A DNA stretch of 64,000 bases from assembly GCA_037447655.1 (NCBI GenBank), contig JBBHKE010003422.1, positions 16,492 to 80,491 of the forward strand, read 5' to 3'. Shown one piece after another: positions 30,511-41,184 of the stretch. A model generated the notes under the pieces. The model searched no databases. It had not been told where the DNA came from and saw only the letters and a list, made by a program, of their open reading frames with translations. The position numbers and the translations under genes are program-made. Source of the DNA: Zygnema cylindricum (lineage: Eukaryota; Streptophyta; Zygnematophyceae; Zygnematales; Zygnemataceae). Each line of letters begins with the position of its first letter. Position 1 is the stretch's first letter.

Positions 30511-33500
30511 TTACTCACTAAGTGCAATAGCATCTCTGCAAAATTGTAACTTAGGAGCAGAAAGGGCTTTTGTTAATATGTCAGCCACCATCTTCTCGTT
30601 CGGTAAATAACACAATTTAACGACATTTGCAAGTATTTTTTTCTTTAACAAAGTGAAGCCTATCATCCATGTGTTTGCTCTTAAAGTGATGGTTGGAGTT
30701 AGAGGCAATTGCAATGGCTGCCTGGTTGTCACACCAGATAGCCCGAGGACCAGTTTGCATATACCCAAGTTATTGTAAAACGGACTTGACCCAAAAGAGC
30801 TCCTTGAAGGCGGAAGCTCCTGCAATATATTATGACTCCATTGTGGATTGAGCTGTAACCTTTTGTAATTTGCTACTCCAGCAACAAGTTCCATCTCCAA
30901 TCTTCAAAACAAAGCCCGTCGAAGATTTCTGGCTTGGCATGTCCCCATAGCTAGCATCGCTCTACGTCTGTATTTTCACCTCTCCTTCTTTGAGTATAAG
31001 CACAAGATTTCAAGTACCTACAAGATATCTCAGCACCCTTTTTGCTGCTTCCCAGTCTGCCTTTTTAGGATTCTGCAAACTTCTACTAAAGACCCCCACA
31101 ACTGTTGCAATATCAGGTCTCGTACTGTTTATAAAATATATAAGACTTCGAACTACCTGTCAATATGGCTTTGAAGCCATGAACTCCTCCTCCCCTGACT
31201 CTAGACCCTCACACACCATAATGCCTGACTGTGAATCCCTTCTTTCAAATTTTTGCCTGAATTCCATGGGAGTTATAAATCCTTTTACATCTTTCATTTC
31301 AAATCTTTCCAACATGTTACCTATTGCTTCTTTCTGAGTCAACATAATCAGCCTTTTGTTTCTGTCTCTTTCTACCTGTATTCCTAAAAGATACTTGGCC
31401 TCACCATGGTCCTTCATCTCGAACCTAGACCTTAAAGGCATTTTAATGCGGTGTATTTCATCCATTGACTTAGTTATTAATAATAAGTCATCCACGTATA
31501 CAGCAATGTATAGTATCCCATCCTCCCTTTGTAAGACATATACAGAATGATCTGAGCTAATTCTCTTAAATCCGCCCAGTCAAAAACTCATCTAACTTCA
31601 AATTCCACTGACGTGGGCTTGTTTTAGCCCATACAAAGATTTCATCAATTTACACACTAATTCTTCCTTTCCCTTTTGAACATACATTTAGGTTGTTTCA
31701 TATAAATGGTTTCTTCTAACTCTCCATGCAAGAAGGCGGTTTTAAAATCCATTTGATGTATTTCCATATTCTCTATAGCCGCTAGACTTAGCAAAATTCT
31801 GACTGTGGGAAATCTGATAACTGGAGAGAAGGTTTCCTTAAAGTCAATACCTTCTTTTTATTATACCCTTTGGCCACTAGTCTGGCCTTATACCTTTCGA
31901 TGGTGTTGTCCGGGTTCAACTTCACCTTGAATACCCATTTGCTGCCGATGGCTTTTTTGCCCGAAGAAAGATCCACCAGCTCCCATGTTTGTGCCTCCAT
32001 AGTAGACTTGATTTCATCGTTTGCCGCCTCAATCCACTGATTTCTCTCAGATGATGAGAAGCCCCCCTGGATCGTTAGAGGCTCCTATGTTGTTGCAGAA
32101 AAAGCAAAGTGAGAGCTTGCTTGCAGACGATTGCTAGATCGCTTTTCCCCCCGGAAATTTCGAGGCTGAGATCGTTAGCAACCTCTGATTTTTCTGTTTA
32201 GTTTGAACCGTAACTTGAGCTCGTACAAAGTGTGTAGTAGTTCCTTCGGCTTGAGGTGTAGCTTGTGGTGAAGAATCATGTGAAGGCACTAGAGGAACTG
32301 AAGGAAGAAGTGTCCCATGTGCTAGTGGAAAGTAGACTCGCTGCGTATGGTGATTAATGACATATTCTTGCCTTTCCTTGGCCGGTTGATTTGGCACTGT
32401 AAAAAGGTCAATCGAATCCTGTTCATCTTTAATCTGGATATTCCTAGAAATAATCATTCCTTTTTCTAAACTACAAAAACTCTATATCCTTTTGCATTAT
32501 CACCATACACCATGAAAATCCCAAGTAGGCCTTTAGCCTTCATTTTCCATCTATCCTGTGAAGTATCTTAAATAAAACACTTGTTGCCAAAGATTTTAAA
32601 GCGACTAACATCAGATTTTTCTCCTGTCTAAAGCTCAAAATGTGTAGTGCTAACAGATCTAGAAGTAATTATATTTTTAATAGAAACAACACAGTTAAGT
32701 GCTTCAGCCCAAAATTTCAAATCTAGCCCTTTATGTGCAAGCATGGACCGAGCACTCTCTGTCACCGTCGTATTTACTCTCTGATAAACACCATTCTGTT
32801 CCGGTGTATATGGAAATGTAAGATTGCGATGATACCTTCTTAAAGGAGAAATTCTTCGAATTCCTTCGATGTGTATTTTCCCTTGTTGTCCGATCTCAGC
32901 GCCAATATTGGAACTCCATGAAGATTTTCCGCTGAAGCTTTGTAGTGTTTCAAGTGAGTAAATACTTCACTCTTATGTTGCGTGAAGTAAACTTTGGTAT
33001 ACCTCGAGTAGTCATCTGTAAATGTGACCATATAGTGGACGCCTCCTGCCGACGCCACTTGTGAAGGGCCGAGAACATCAGAATGTATTAGCTGCAGAAC
33101 CCTTTCGGATCAGTGGTGTGTTTCCTGTGGAAATTGCAATCTGTGGATCTTGCTCAATGAACAATCATCACATGATTTTATAGGGTGAGATGTGAGAGAA
33201 ACTCCATCAACTTTTCCCGGATTCACCATTTTCTTTAGACTATCATAATTCATGTGGCCTAATCTCTTATGCCACAACTCATTATCAGATTGGACACTGG
33301 AGTAGAGAACACCATTTTCCTTATATTCAGCCATGTCAATCTAGTACATTTTGCTAACATCTCTTGTTCATGTTACTGCTACTTTTCCTTTCTTGCTAAC
33401 AACCTGTCTACCTCCTTTCAGAATGACTTCAAAGTCTTTGCTTTCCACTAAGGATGTAGAAAAAAGATTATTTTTAAAGTCTAGAACATACAAAACATTG

Positions 33501-34687
33501 TGAAGAGTTCCTCTACCGACTTTCCCTCCACATCTACCATTAAAGATACATCACCCTGAGCTGAGGTTTGAACACTCATCCCACAGGCATAGTATATACT
33601 TTTTGGAGGCGTTTGCTGTAGAGTTGTAAAAGCCGCCTTGTTCCAGCACATGTCGGCCCATGCTCCTATATCCATGATCCATCCTGCATCATTCACACCC
33701 TCCATTGCTGCCGCTATAGCAAATAAATCCGCTTCGTCTTGCTCATTGAAGCTTATAGACTCATCTGCATCAGTTGCTGAAGCTGAAAAGAGAGCATTTC
33801 CAAGAGTACGATTTGCAAAATATCATTTGTGATATTCGCTTTGCTGCCAACCCGGCCTGTATAAACCTGTCTCATTAACCTTTTTCAGCTGAGGACAGTA
33901 CCTGTATCCACGACCCTTCTCATAACAATAGAAAGAAGCACTAAAGGATTGTCTATTTGGCCTCTGATTAAAGTGATTAAACTGATTCTGATTCTGGTTA
34001 AACTGATTCCTATTCTGATGAAACTGAGCTCTATTGTCAAAGTCCGTTGCAAAAGCTTGAACCTTTCCTTCTCCTTCAAGGAGTTTAGTATTAGAACCTT
34101 CCTCCAATATAAGATTATATGCTAATTGAAACAACCAACTAGCTTTATCATGACTCTTTAACTGAGCAGACACACCTTTCATGCTACTAGGTAGTCCTCT
34201 AATAAGCAAAGCTGTCTACTGAAACTCAAGAAATGACCCCGCAGCAGAAGAGTGTGCATCAATAAGTGCACGAAAGTTGTCACAATACTCGACCATAATT
34301 CCCCCCGAGTATTTGTTACCCCAAATTTTTCCAGCCACAAAGAGCTCCTCTTCGACATTCGCTTTCTCAAAAGCATATTTTAGTGATGTCCAAATCTCGT
34401 TCGCCTTCTTCATTTGCAAGAGAGACATGACCAGATTTTTTGAAATACAAAGAATTAGATTGTTCTTTGCCATTAAATTCTTTTTCGCCCAACTCGGATC
34501 TGTTTCATCAAGGGAGCCATCCAAGACCCCCAATAAGTCAACAGTTTTAAACGAAGATTCAACCATCGCCGCCCAATACGCATACTTTTGGCCATTGAAG
34601 ATAGGAATTTTTGAAGAAAGGCCCATAACCTGTTGTTCTACAACCACCGTTGCAGGAGGGGAACCAGCAGTAGTAGTGGAAGTAGAC
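30511..34687 (-). pseudogene. Copia-B gag-pol, decayed
   Basis: The minus-strand gag begins with MSTSTTTAGSPP inside the LTR (about 34687) and runs through VMGLSSKIPIFNG, LILCISKNLVMSLLQMKKANEIWTSL, to about 33823, with Asn/Gln-rich NQFNQNQNQFNHFNQ and a degenerate knuckle (FYCYEKGRGYRYC). Protease WIMDIGAWADMCW (33680) has lost the DSGAS serine. GAG-pre-IN LWHKRLGHMNYDSLKKM is at 33290-33110. IN TFTDDYSRYTKVYFTQHKSE and LRSDNKGKYTSKEFEEF are at 33040-32845. RT QTWELVDLSSGKKAIGSKWVFKVKL is at 32000. YVDDLLLI is near 31500. RNase H runs to 30540. Many frameshifts and stops. Confidence 0.9.
34620..34630 (-). other. Primer-binding site of Copia-B (half-tRNA type)
   Basis: The minus strand reads GGTTATGGGCC just after the LTR end AACA, an 11-nt match to the initiator-tRNA anticodon arm complement. 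It is in frame with gag as VMG. The LTRs are unrelated to those of A/C/F, so this primer choice spans families. Confidence 0.7.
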
Positions 34688-35643
34688 ATGGAAAACAGCA
34701 AAAGCTATCAAGCACCTACTCAACAGCCAACTTTCAGCTTACACAAAATATGACTCAGAAGACCAATATGCCTCGAATTTGCCACAGTGATACACAATAC
34801 AGTAAACTGACAATTCCCAAATTGCAGCCCAAATAACATAGTAAACCATTAGATATGATGTCTGGAAGTTTCCCAAAAACTGCCCTTAGAAAATCATATT
34901 CCCAAAACTAGATACTACAAAATTGGCTAAGTCATAAGTTATATACTCACACTTTGTATCTGCTGGTCTACACTAATTTGGGTGACTGTTATTGCGGTTA
35001 TTATCTTGACTAACGACAAAGTATCCTACCTATATGTTACTGTACCGTTAGTACCTAAAAAACCCCAATTACAACTTTCCAAAAACCTAATTAGTGGAAC
35101 ACTATTTTTTATTACACCAAACTACAAAACAATGTTTATTCAGATATTTTCAGATATCAAACCGTACACAAAACGTTCTAGATGCTTAGTTAGCGGTAGT
35201 CGCTTAAGTCCAGCCGACTGTGGTCTTGTAGTACGAAGCACCTGAGTGCTTCGTCACTTGTGGTCCCACGTGAATCACGCTTGTGGTCCCTTGTGAATCA
35301 CGCTTGTGGTCCTAGGTGAATCGCGGTTGTTAGAACAAATTCAATCGATGATGGTACCGTCGAACTGTACCACATATTTTTGGAATACCCGGTTCAGATC
35401 CCGTTCGTCCGATCCTATGAATCCAATCGTCAACTGCGTGACCCGTTTGCTTAATGTTGCACCACTCCGTAAAACCTGAATACGATCTCTTGCCGACGCG
35501 TGTCCCTGTAAAAGTACAATATACTCTATTGTACTTTTGCTACTGTAACACTAATTAAGGTAAGTATTACAGCAAGCTACTTAGAAAATATTCTAAGTTA
35601 TTTTAACACTATCTCTTGAAATAAAGATTTCTAAATTACAACA
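34631..35643 (-). repeat. Copia-B 5' LTR (1013 bp)
   Basis: Partner of 29472-30487. The minus-strand end GTAGAACAACA adjoins the primer-binding site. It carries the same cttgtggtcc direct repeats (about 35215-35320). The gag ATG lies 57 nt inside the LTR (34687). Confidence 0.92.
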
Positions 35644-37314
35644 GAAGAACCCGAAGAAACCGTACGAAGGGGAAAGAGATTAGCCTAGAGGACCAAGGCC
35701 CCAAAAAAGCCTTTGTCATTTTTGCAAAAAGACGCGACACTTTATCGCAGATTGTGTCAAGCTGTTGGAGTAGAGGCTCCAAGAGAACCGAGGAGGGGGT
35801 TCTTCCAGAGGGAAGAAAAATGCACTTGTGGTCACAAAAAAGACATGAGAAACCGAGGACGAGTCCTCAGAGAAGGATGGGGAGCTTCTTCTTGACGAGA
35901 GTCAGGAGGAGAAGGAGATCCTTCCGAGATAGAAATGTTCCCTAAGAGCAATTCGGGAAGCTCCACAGAAAAGATGGATCATCGACTTATGTGCATCCAT
36001 GCATATGTGTCGTGATAAGCAACTCTTCACCAAGCTGAGAAAGATCCCTTTTGTAGAGATAGAGTATGGGGATGGGAGAGTGGTTACTACAGATCTAGTG
36101 GGGTCAGCAGATCTGAATGTCTTAGTGGACGGTAAGACTTCTATACTCACATTCTCAGATGTACTCTACATTCCTCAGCTGAGTAAAAATCTTGTCTCTA
36201 CGTTTGTGTTAGATGACAAAGAGTTGATACCTTCACTAGAAAGGGAGTCTTTACAACTAAGTATGGGGATAAAGGTTACTTCACTGCAGATAAGGGTAGC
36301 CAAGGAATGTTTAGGCTTAACCTGAGTAATGAAAAGAAGAATGCTTACTATGTTGGTGTTCCTAAGTTGTTGATTTGGCATAAGCGATTGGGGTATGTGC
36401 ATTTCGATAGGTTAAGGGAAATGAAAAAGCTTCGGGTGGTAGAAGGCATTCAGTTTAGGGATAATGAAATGATGGTTAATTGTAGTGGTGGTGCTCAAGG
36501 TAAGGCTCAAAGACTTCCCTTTCCAAAAGCCGCCACATATAGAGGTGAGAAAGTACTAGATCTGGTTCACACAGATATCTGGGGACCTGCAAAAATACCT
36601 TTGGTTAGAACAAAGAGGTTTATGTTGACAATAACCGATGACTTGTCTAGATACTCTGGAGTTTACTTTCTAAAAACAAAGTCTGAAACATCAACTTACT
36701 TCAAAGAATATAAAGCCTGGAGTGAGAAGTTGCATGAAACCCCCATTAAGAGAATAACGAGTGATAATGGGGGGGGAATATACCTCTAACCAGTTTGAGG
36801 AATACTTGAGAGATGAGGGAGTTTAGCATCAAAAAACCGTACCATATAACCCGGAACAAAATGGGGAAGCTGAGAGGTTGAACCGAACACAAGGAGATAG
36901 TGAATGTAGTATGTTGGACGTCAAGAAAATAGGAAAGAGAATTTGGGTAGAAGCCATGAAATGTGCCAACTACATTAAGAATACTGTCCTTACGTTAGCT
37001 GTAAAGGGAATGACACCTTATGAGAGATGGGTTGGAAGGAAACTAGATATCTCTCACCTTAAAGTATTCGGTAGCCAAGTTTTCAGTCTTGGTATGGATA
37101 AGAAACACGGAAAACTAGATACTAACGGCAAACCTTAATACTTTGTAGGATATGATGAGGATGTCAAGGGATATAGATTCTATGACTTAGCAAAGAGAGA
37201 AATCATTTTTGTCAAACACCTAGTTGTTATGGATGAACGGAAGTCATTTGACCCCTTTAAATATACCAAGAAGATAAGAATCAGATTTGAGTATGAAGGT
37301 TAGGAGCACTCCGT
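35644..37314 (+). pseudogene. Copia-A gag end, protease and integrase
   Basis: It continues Copia-A after Copia-B. The knuckle KGLCHFCKKTRHFIADC is near 35708-35758. Protease (degraded IDLCASMHMC) is near 35982-36010, with TKLRKIPFVEIEYGDGRVV. GAG-pre-IN KRLGYVHFDRLREMKK is near 36385, and the HxxC region shows CSGGAQGK (second Cys lost). IN VHTDIWGP (36568), TSDNGGGIY with a frameshift from an extra G at about 36770, PEQNGEAERLNRT (36850), then KGMTPYERWVGRK and DEDVKGYRFYDLAK. It is interrupted at 37314 by Copia-C. Confidence 0.88.
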
Positions 37315-37516
37315 TGTTGAAATAAAAGGTATTTTCTAGGTTAGTTAAAAGATTTAAATAAAAGCAGGAAAAAGTAGAGGCAGCCTGCTTCTAGCTTCTC
37401 CCTCTAGCCCCCATACTTGTCGTAGTCACTGAAGGCTGGAGAGGAAGCTAGAGCCATGGCTGCCTATGCTCCTTCTAGAGTCAGAAGGCAGATCCTTGGT
37501 AAACTTACCAAAAGGA

Positions 37517-37559
37517 TTGACGGACCCAGGATTTGATCCTGGTACCTACCATCCGTCAA
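37517..37559. other. T-arm/acceptor-like structure in Copia-C LTR
   Basis: TTGACGGA (37517-37524) pairs with TCCGTCAA (37552-37559), 8 bp. Inside it, CCAGG-ATTTGAT-CCTGG (37526-37542) is a 5-bp stem with a 7-nt loop. On the minus strand the loop reads ATCAAAT, the shape and B-box-like sequence (GGATCAAATCC) of a tRNA T arm. The 3' LTR copy (42880-42922) has changes that leave G-T pairs in the inner stem. Confidence 0.6.
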
Positions 37560-37933
37560 AGTAGCCGTTAGTCTTACCCTGTAGTCTAAGACTAGTGCTG
37601 AAGTATATAGGGTACAATAGCTACTTAAAGATGACGAAAAAGAGAAGTTCGATTTACTGACAAACGGACCACAATCACACAGACACAGTTAAAAATAGAA
37701 TTTCACCGGAAATGTACTACTTGTATTTTTAACAGCTATAAATTAAGGCCAACATTAATCGAACGACGGAGAAAGAAGTCGGCATCGCGGAATGGTCGAT
37801 TTGGCGGTTTTCGGTCACAACCACAACGGGTGACACGTGGCAGCATGACATTGGATGACGGCATCTCCGGGACATATTATGGCGAACCCGGATATGGCAG
37901 GCGTCGTCTTTCTGGCCATATCGTACAATGGCC

Positions 37934-37970
37934 GTACAGAAAGTACTTCGGACCAAGTACCTTTCTGTAC
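37934..37970. promoter_or_regulatory. GTAC inverted repeat in U3, candidate enhancer
   Basis: gtacagaaagtac and gtacctttctgtac face each other, about 110-150 bp upstream of the TATA box. Equivalent blocks lie at the same relative place in the LTRs of Copia-1, A, E and F. GTAC is the core bound by plant SBP-box factors. That link is inference. Confidence 0.45.
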
Positions 37971-38083
37971 TGTACACTCAATTGATTCGCTCCGTAAATC
38001 AGTAGGAGAGGGTTTAGAGAGGGGTTTAGGACTTAGAAAATTAGAGGTAGCCGCCTCTCTCTTAGAGAGCTTTTATATAAAAG

Positions 38084-38092
38084 GGTCATCTT
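38084..38092 (+). promoter_or_regulatory. TATA box of Copia-C 5' LTR
   Basis: tatataaaa, preceded at 38063-38079 by ctctctcttagagag. Corresponding TATA motifs lie at the same relative position in the other LTRs. The transcript start should lie some 25-30 bp downstream. Confidence 0.6.
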
Positions 38093-38287
38093 TGACCATT
38101 GATAATTAACTGCTCAGGGGAGCAAATTCAAGGATTCTTTTTGTGGCAGACTCAGAGGAGTCAGCCCTTCTAAGGGATGCACTCTGGTTAGTCTGTATTC
38201 TGTCAGGGTGTCAACAATATTCAGACAAAGCTTAAAGAAATGAGGTTATCCTAGAGGCTTCTAGCAAGCTGCCTACTCTGAGTAACT

Positions 38288-39427
38288 ATGGAGGTCTCAG
38301 AGTTGCAAGTTATGGGCCCACCCTTTAGGGTGCCCATATTCAATGGGACAGGGTTCATCTACTGGGAGAGTATGATGATGGGAGCCCTATGTGAGAAAAG
38401 ATTTTGGGGAATAGTTAGTGGGCGAGTGAAGCGCCCATCCGGTCCTGCTATTCCTCCAGGCTTTGGAGGAAGCAGATTTGGTAGGAAACCAGATCCACCG
38501 TCATCAGAGGAATCAGAAGACGGAGAAAGCATCGTGATGGAAAAAGGGAAAGAAAAAGAGAAATCCACACCTATAGCAACCGGATCTGCTTTCATGTCTC
38601 CTATACCGAGGAATGAGGAGAATGATATCGATACCTGGGACTACAACAACATGGCTGCCAATTATTTTATCCTCCGTCATCTCACAGAAGGACTTGCAGG
38701 TCCTCATTTACAGGTGGAAAGGGCATCCGATCTGTGGGATGCGCTGATGGAGATGTACCGTAGCGGTACTATTCAGGAACAGAAGCTAGCAGACTAAAGG
38801 ATCAATGGATACTTTCACAAAGGAGAGAAGATGCTCGATTTCTGCAATGAGCTGGCTATACTTTTCATGGAGTTAGAGTGTGCCGGAAAAGTAGAAACCG
38901 AGAAGGCAAAGGTACATTGTTTACTTATGAAACTACCCGATGAGTATGAGAACATTGTAAACCGGGTACAGGATCTACCGGACTCCAAGTGGGTATGGAA
39001 TTCAGTAGTTGGTATGATTCTCATCCGAGAGAATACAATCGAAATCCGAAGGGGAGTTAAGAACGGACAAGCCTTGGCGGCTAGAGCAAGTTGGAGAAAC
39101 AAAGATTCACGGAAACCCCTTGGAAGTCATGGGGGGGAAGACCTGAAAAATCAATCCGATGAATCCGGAACGAGGGGACCAAAGGGGCTTTGTCACTTTT
39201 GTAAGAAACCTGGGCATTACATGGCAGAATGCACCAAACTGACCGAGCTTCGGATAAAGGAGGGGCAGACCGGGGGTCAAACACGAAGGAAGAAAAAGGC
39301 ACTTGTCACACAGGTACTCGAGGAGGAATCTAATGAGGAGGACGACGAACTTCTTTTGGATGAGGAGTTGGAGGCAAAACATAAGTCGAAATTCCACGAA
39401 AGCAGAAATGTGCTTTCGGTGGACTGA
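38288..39427 (+). pseudogene. Copia-C gag, one stop and one frameshift
   Basis: Starts ATG GAG in the LTR. Residues about 7-11 cover the primer-binding site. FNGTGFIYWESMMMGALCEKRFWGIVSGRV is followed by an acidic/basic linker (SSEESEDGESI, EKGKEKEKS) and NMAANYFILRHLTEGLAGPHLQ. One TAA stop follows at 38795. Then comes LDFCNELAILFMELE, KLPDEYENIVNRVQDL and a CX2CX4HX4C knuckle CHFCKKPGHYMAEC (about 39190-39230). RRKKKALVTQV and an acidic stretch follow. A 1-nt deletion near 39385, relative to Copia-F, shifts the frame before protease. Gag packages the RNA in particles. Confidence 0.9.
38308..38322 (+). other. Primer-binding site of Copia-C (half-tRNA type)
   Basis: AGTTATGGGCCCACC directly follows the LTR, 14/15 complementary to the initiator tRNA-Met anticodon arm. 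It is translated in frame as VMGPP. Confidence 0.75.
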
Positions 39428-39447
39428 AAGGTGAAGGAGGCTGGATT

Positions 39448-40578
39448 GTGGATTCAGGTGCATCTATGCACATGTGCAAAGATAAGCATCTGTTTACTAA
39501 GTTTAGAAGGATCCCTACAGTAGAGATTGAATATGGGGATGGGAGGGTAGTGACCACTACTTATGTAGGATCGGTAGATCTGAAAGTCATATTGGAGGGA
39601 AAAACCTCAATAGTTACGTTCTCCGATGTATTGTTTATTCCGGAGTTAAACAAGAATCTTATCTCCTTGTCTGTATTAGATGATAAAGGATTTGAAACTA
39701 GCACCAGAAAAGGAGTCTTTACAGCTAGCTTTGAGGAAGATGTGTATTTCACTCCTGAGAAAGGTAGCCAAGGAATGTTTAGGCTTGCTTTAAGTAATGA
39801 AAAACTCAAACTTTACTATGCTGGTGTCAATGATTTTATGTTGTGGCATAAGAGACTTGGGCATGTGAATCTAGAAAAGTTTAGAGAAATGAAAAAGTTT
39901 GGAGTAGTTGAAGGAATACGCTTTGGGGAAAATGATAATGTGAGTGATTGCAGTGGGTGTGCTCAAGGTAAAGCACACAGATTACCATTCCCAAAGGAAG
40001 CAACTTATAAAGGAGAAAAAGTTCTGGATTTGGTACACACGGACATTTGGGGACCGGCTAGAGCGCCATCACCCGGAGGCAAAAGATTTATGCTAACCAT
40101 TACTGATGATTGGTCCTGGTACTCCCGAGAATACTTTCTGAAAAATAAATCAGAAACTCCGGAGTATTTCAAACAATATAAGGCATGGGTCGAGAAACTT
40201 CACGAGACCTCAATAAAGAGAGTAAGAAGTGACAATGGAGGAGAATATACCTCCAATCAGTTTGAAGAGTTCTTAAGGGACGATGGTGTTCAACATCAAA
40301 AGACAGTTCTAGAAAACCCGGAACAGAATGGTGTTGCCGAGAGATTGAATAGGACACTAAATGATAGTGCCCGGAGTATGTTGTCATATAAAAGGATAGG
40401 AAAAAGATTTTGGGCACAAGCTATGAATTGTGCTAATTATTTGAGAAATAGAGTTCTAACTTCGGCGGTGAAAGGCCAAACTCCATATGAGAAAAAGACC
40501 GGCCGAAAACCAGATCTATTTCACTTAAAGGTTTTCGGTAGTGAAGTCTTCAGTTTAGATACGGATAAATCAAACTAG
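39448..40578 (+). pseudogene. Copia-C protease and integrase (open 376 codons)
   Basis: DSGASMHMC protease active site at the start (DSG). YGDGRVVTT and VLFIPELNKNLISLSVLDD are protease C-terminal. LWHKRLGHVNLEKFREMKK ... DCSGCAQGKAHRLPFPK is the GAG-pre-integrase zinc domain (about 39840-39995). The integrase catalytic core has HTDIWGP (40035), SDNGGEYTSNQFEEF (40231) and PEQNGVAERLNRT (40318), giving the D, D and E. It ends at a TAG at 40576 that replaces a Trp. More stops follow at about 40660, 40807, 40958 and 41176 before RT opens. Confidence 0.92.
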
Positions 40579-41184
40579 AAACTAGATCCTAAAGGGAAAC
40601 CCGGATACTTCTTAGGATATGATGAGGATGTAAAAGGGTATAGAGTGTATGATCAAAATTGAAAAGATATAATTTTAGTAAAACATCTGGTAGCTATCGA
40701 TGAAGGGAAGTCGGTAGATCCGTTTAAATCCTCAAAATCAGTCAGAATCAGAGTTGAGTCAGATAATTCTGATGACTTTCATCTCCCTAACTATCTAGGT
40801 TTTCAATGAGACGATACTCTTGCAGGTTCAGATGATATCCTTGCAGATTCAAAACAGACAGAGAAAGACTTGAACTTGGAAACGCCAATGACACAAGCGG
40901 AAGACGTGGTGGAAACGGATATGGATCCGAGGGACAAGGGAGAAGCCGTGGTGAATTGAAAGAATCCACGAGAACCATCTATTCCAGCCGTAGATTTTGA
41001 GGGAGGGAGAAGAAGCAGCAAAAGGCTTCAAGAGAAACAAGTTAATAACAAGGTAACTAAACTATCTCACCCGGATGAACCTCAAACATATGAAGAGGCA
41101 ATGAACTGTCCGGAAAGAATCCGGTGGAGGACGGCCATCAATGAAGAGATGACTTCAATCATGGCGGCTGATACATGAGAGCTG

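Larger units (their letters stand above)
29472..35643 (-). mobile_element. Copia-B: complete minus-strand Copia inside Copia-A gag
   Basis: It has LTRs of 1016 and 1013 bp that look about as similar as those of Copia-C. They begin TGTTGTAATT and end GTAGAACAACA on the minus strand. Internal order is gag, protease, integrase, RT, RNase H. A purine tract (minus strand tttaggggag) abuts the 3' LTR. Adjacent target bases are gaact (left) and gaaga (right), which share only gaa, so the TSD is not clean. It is a distinct family from A, C and F by LTR and protein, although it shares the primer-binding site type. Confidence 0.92.
37315..38307 (+). repeat. Copia-C 5' LTR (993 bp)
   Basis: TGTTGAAATAAAAGG ... 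CAGAGTTGCA. U3 carries the T-arm-like structure (37517-37559) and the GTAC inverted repeat (37934-37970). A ctctctcttagagag hairpin directly precedes the TATA box (tatataaaa, 38084). U5 has the cagactcagaggagtc hairpin. The gag ATG is at 38288. Confidence 0.95.

Noticed and set aside
29467-35648. Clean 5-bp TSD for Copia-B
   Set aside because: Adjacent pentamers gaact and gaaga share only three bases. The nearby gaac matches are not at the LTR edges.
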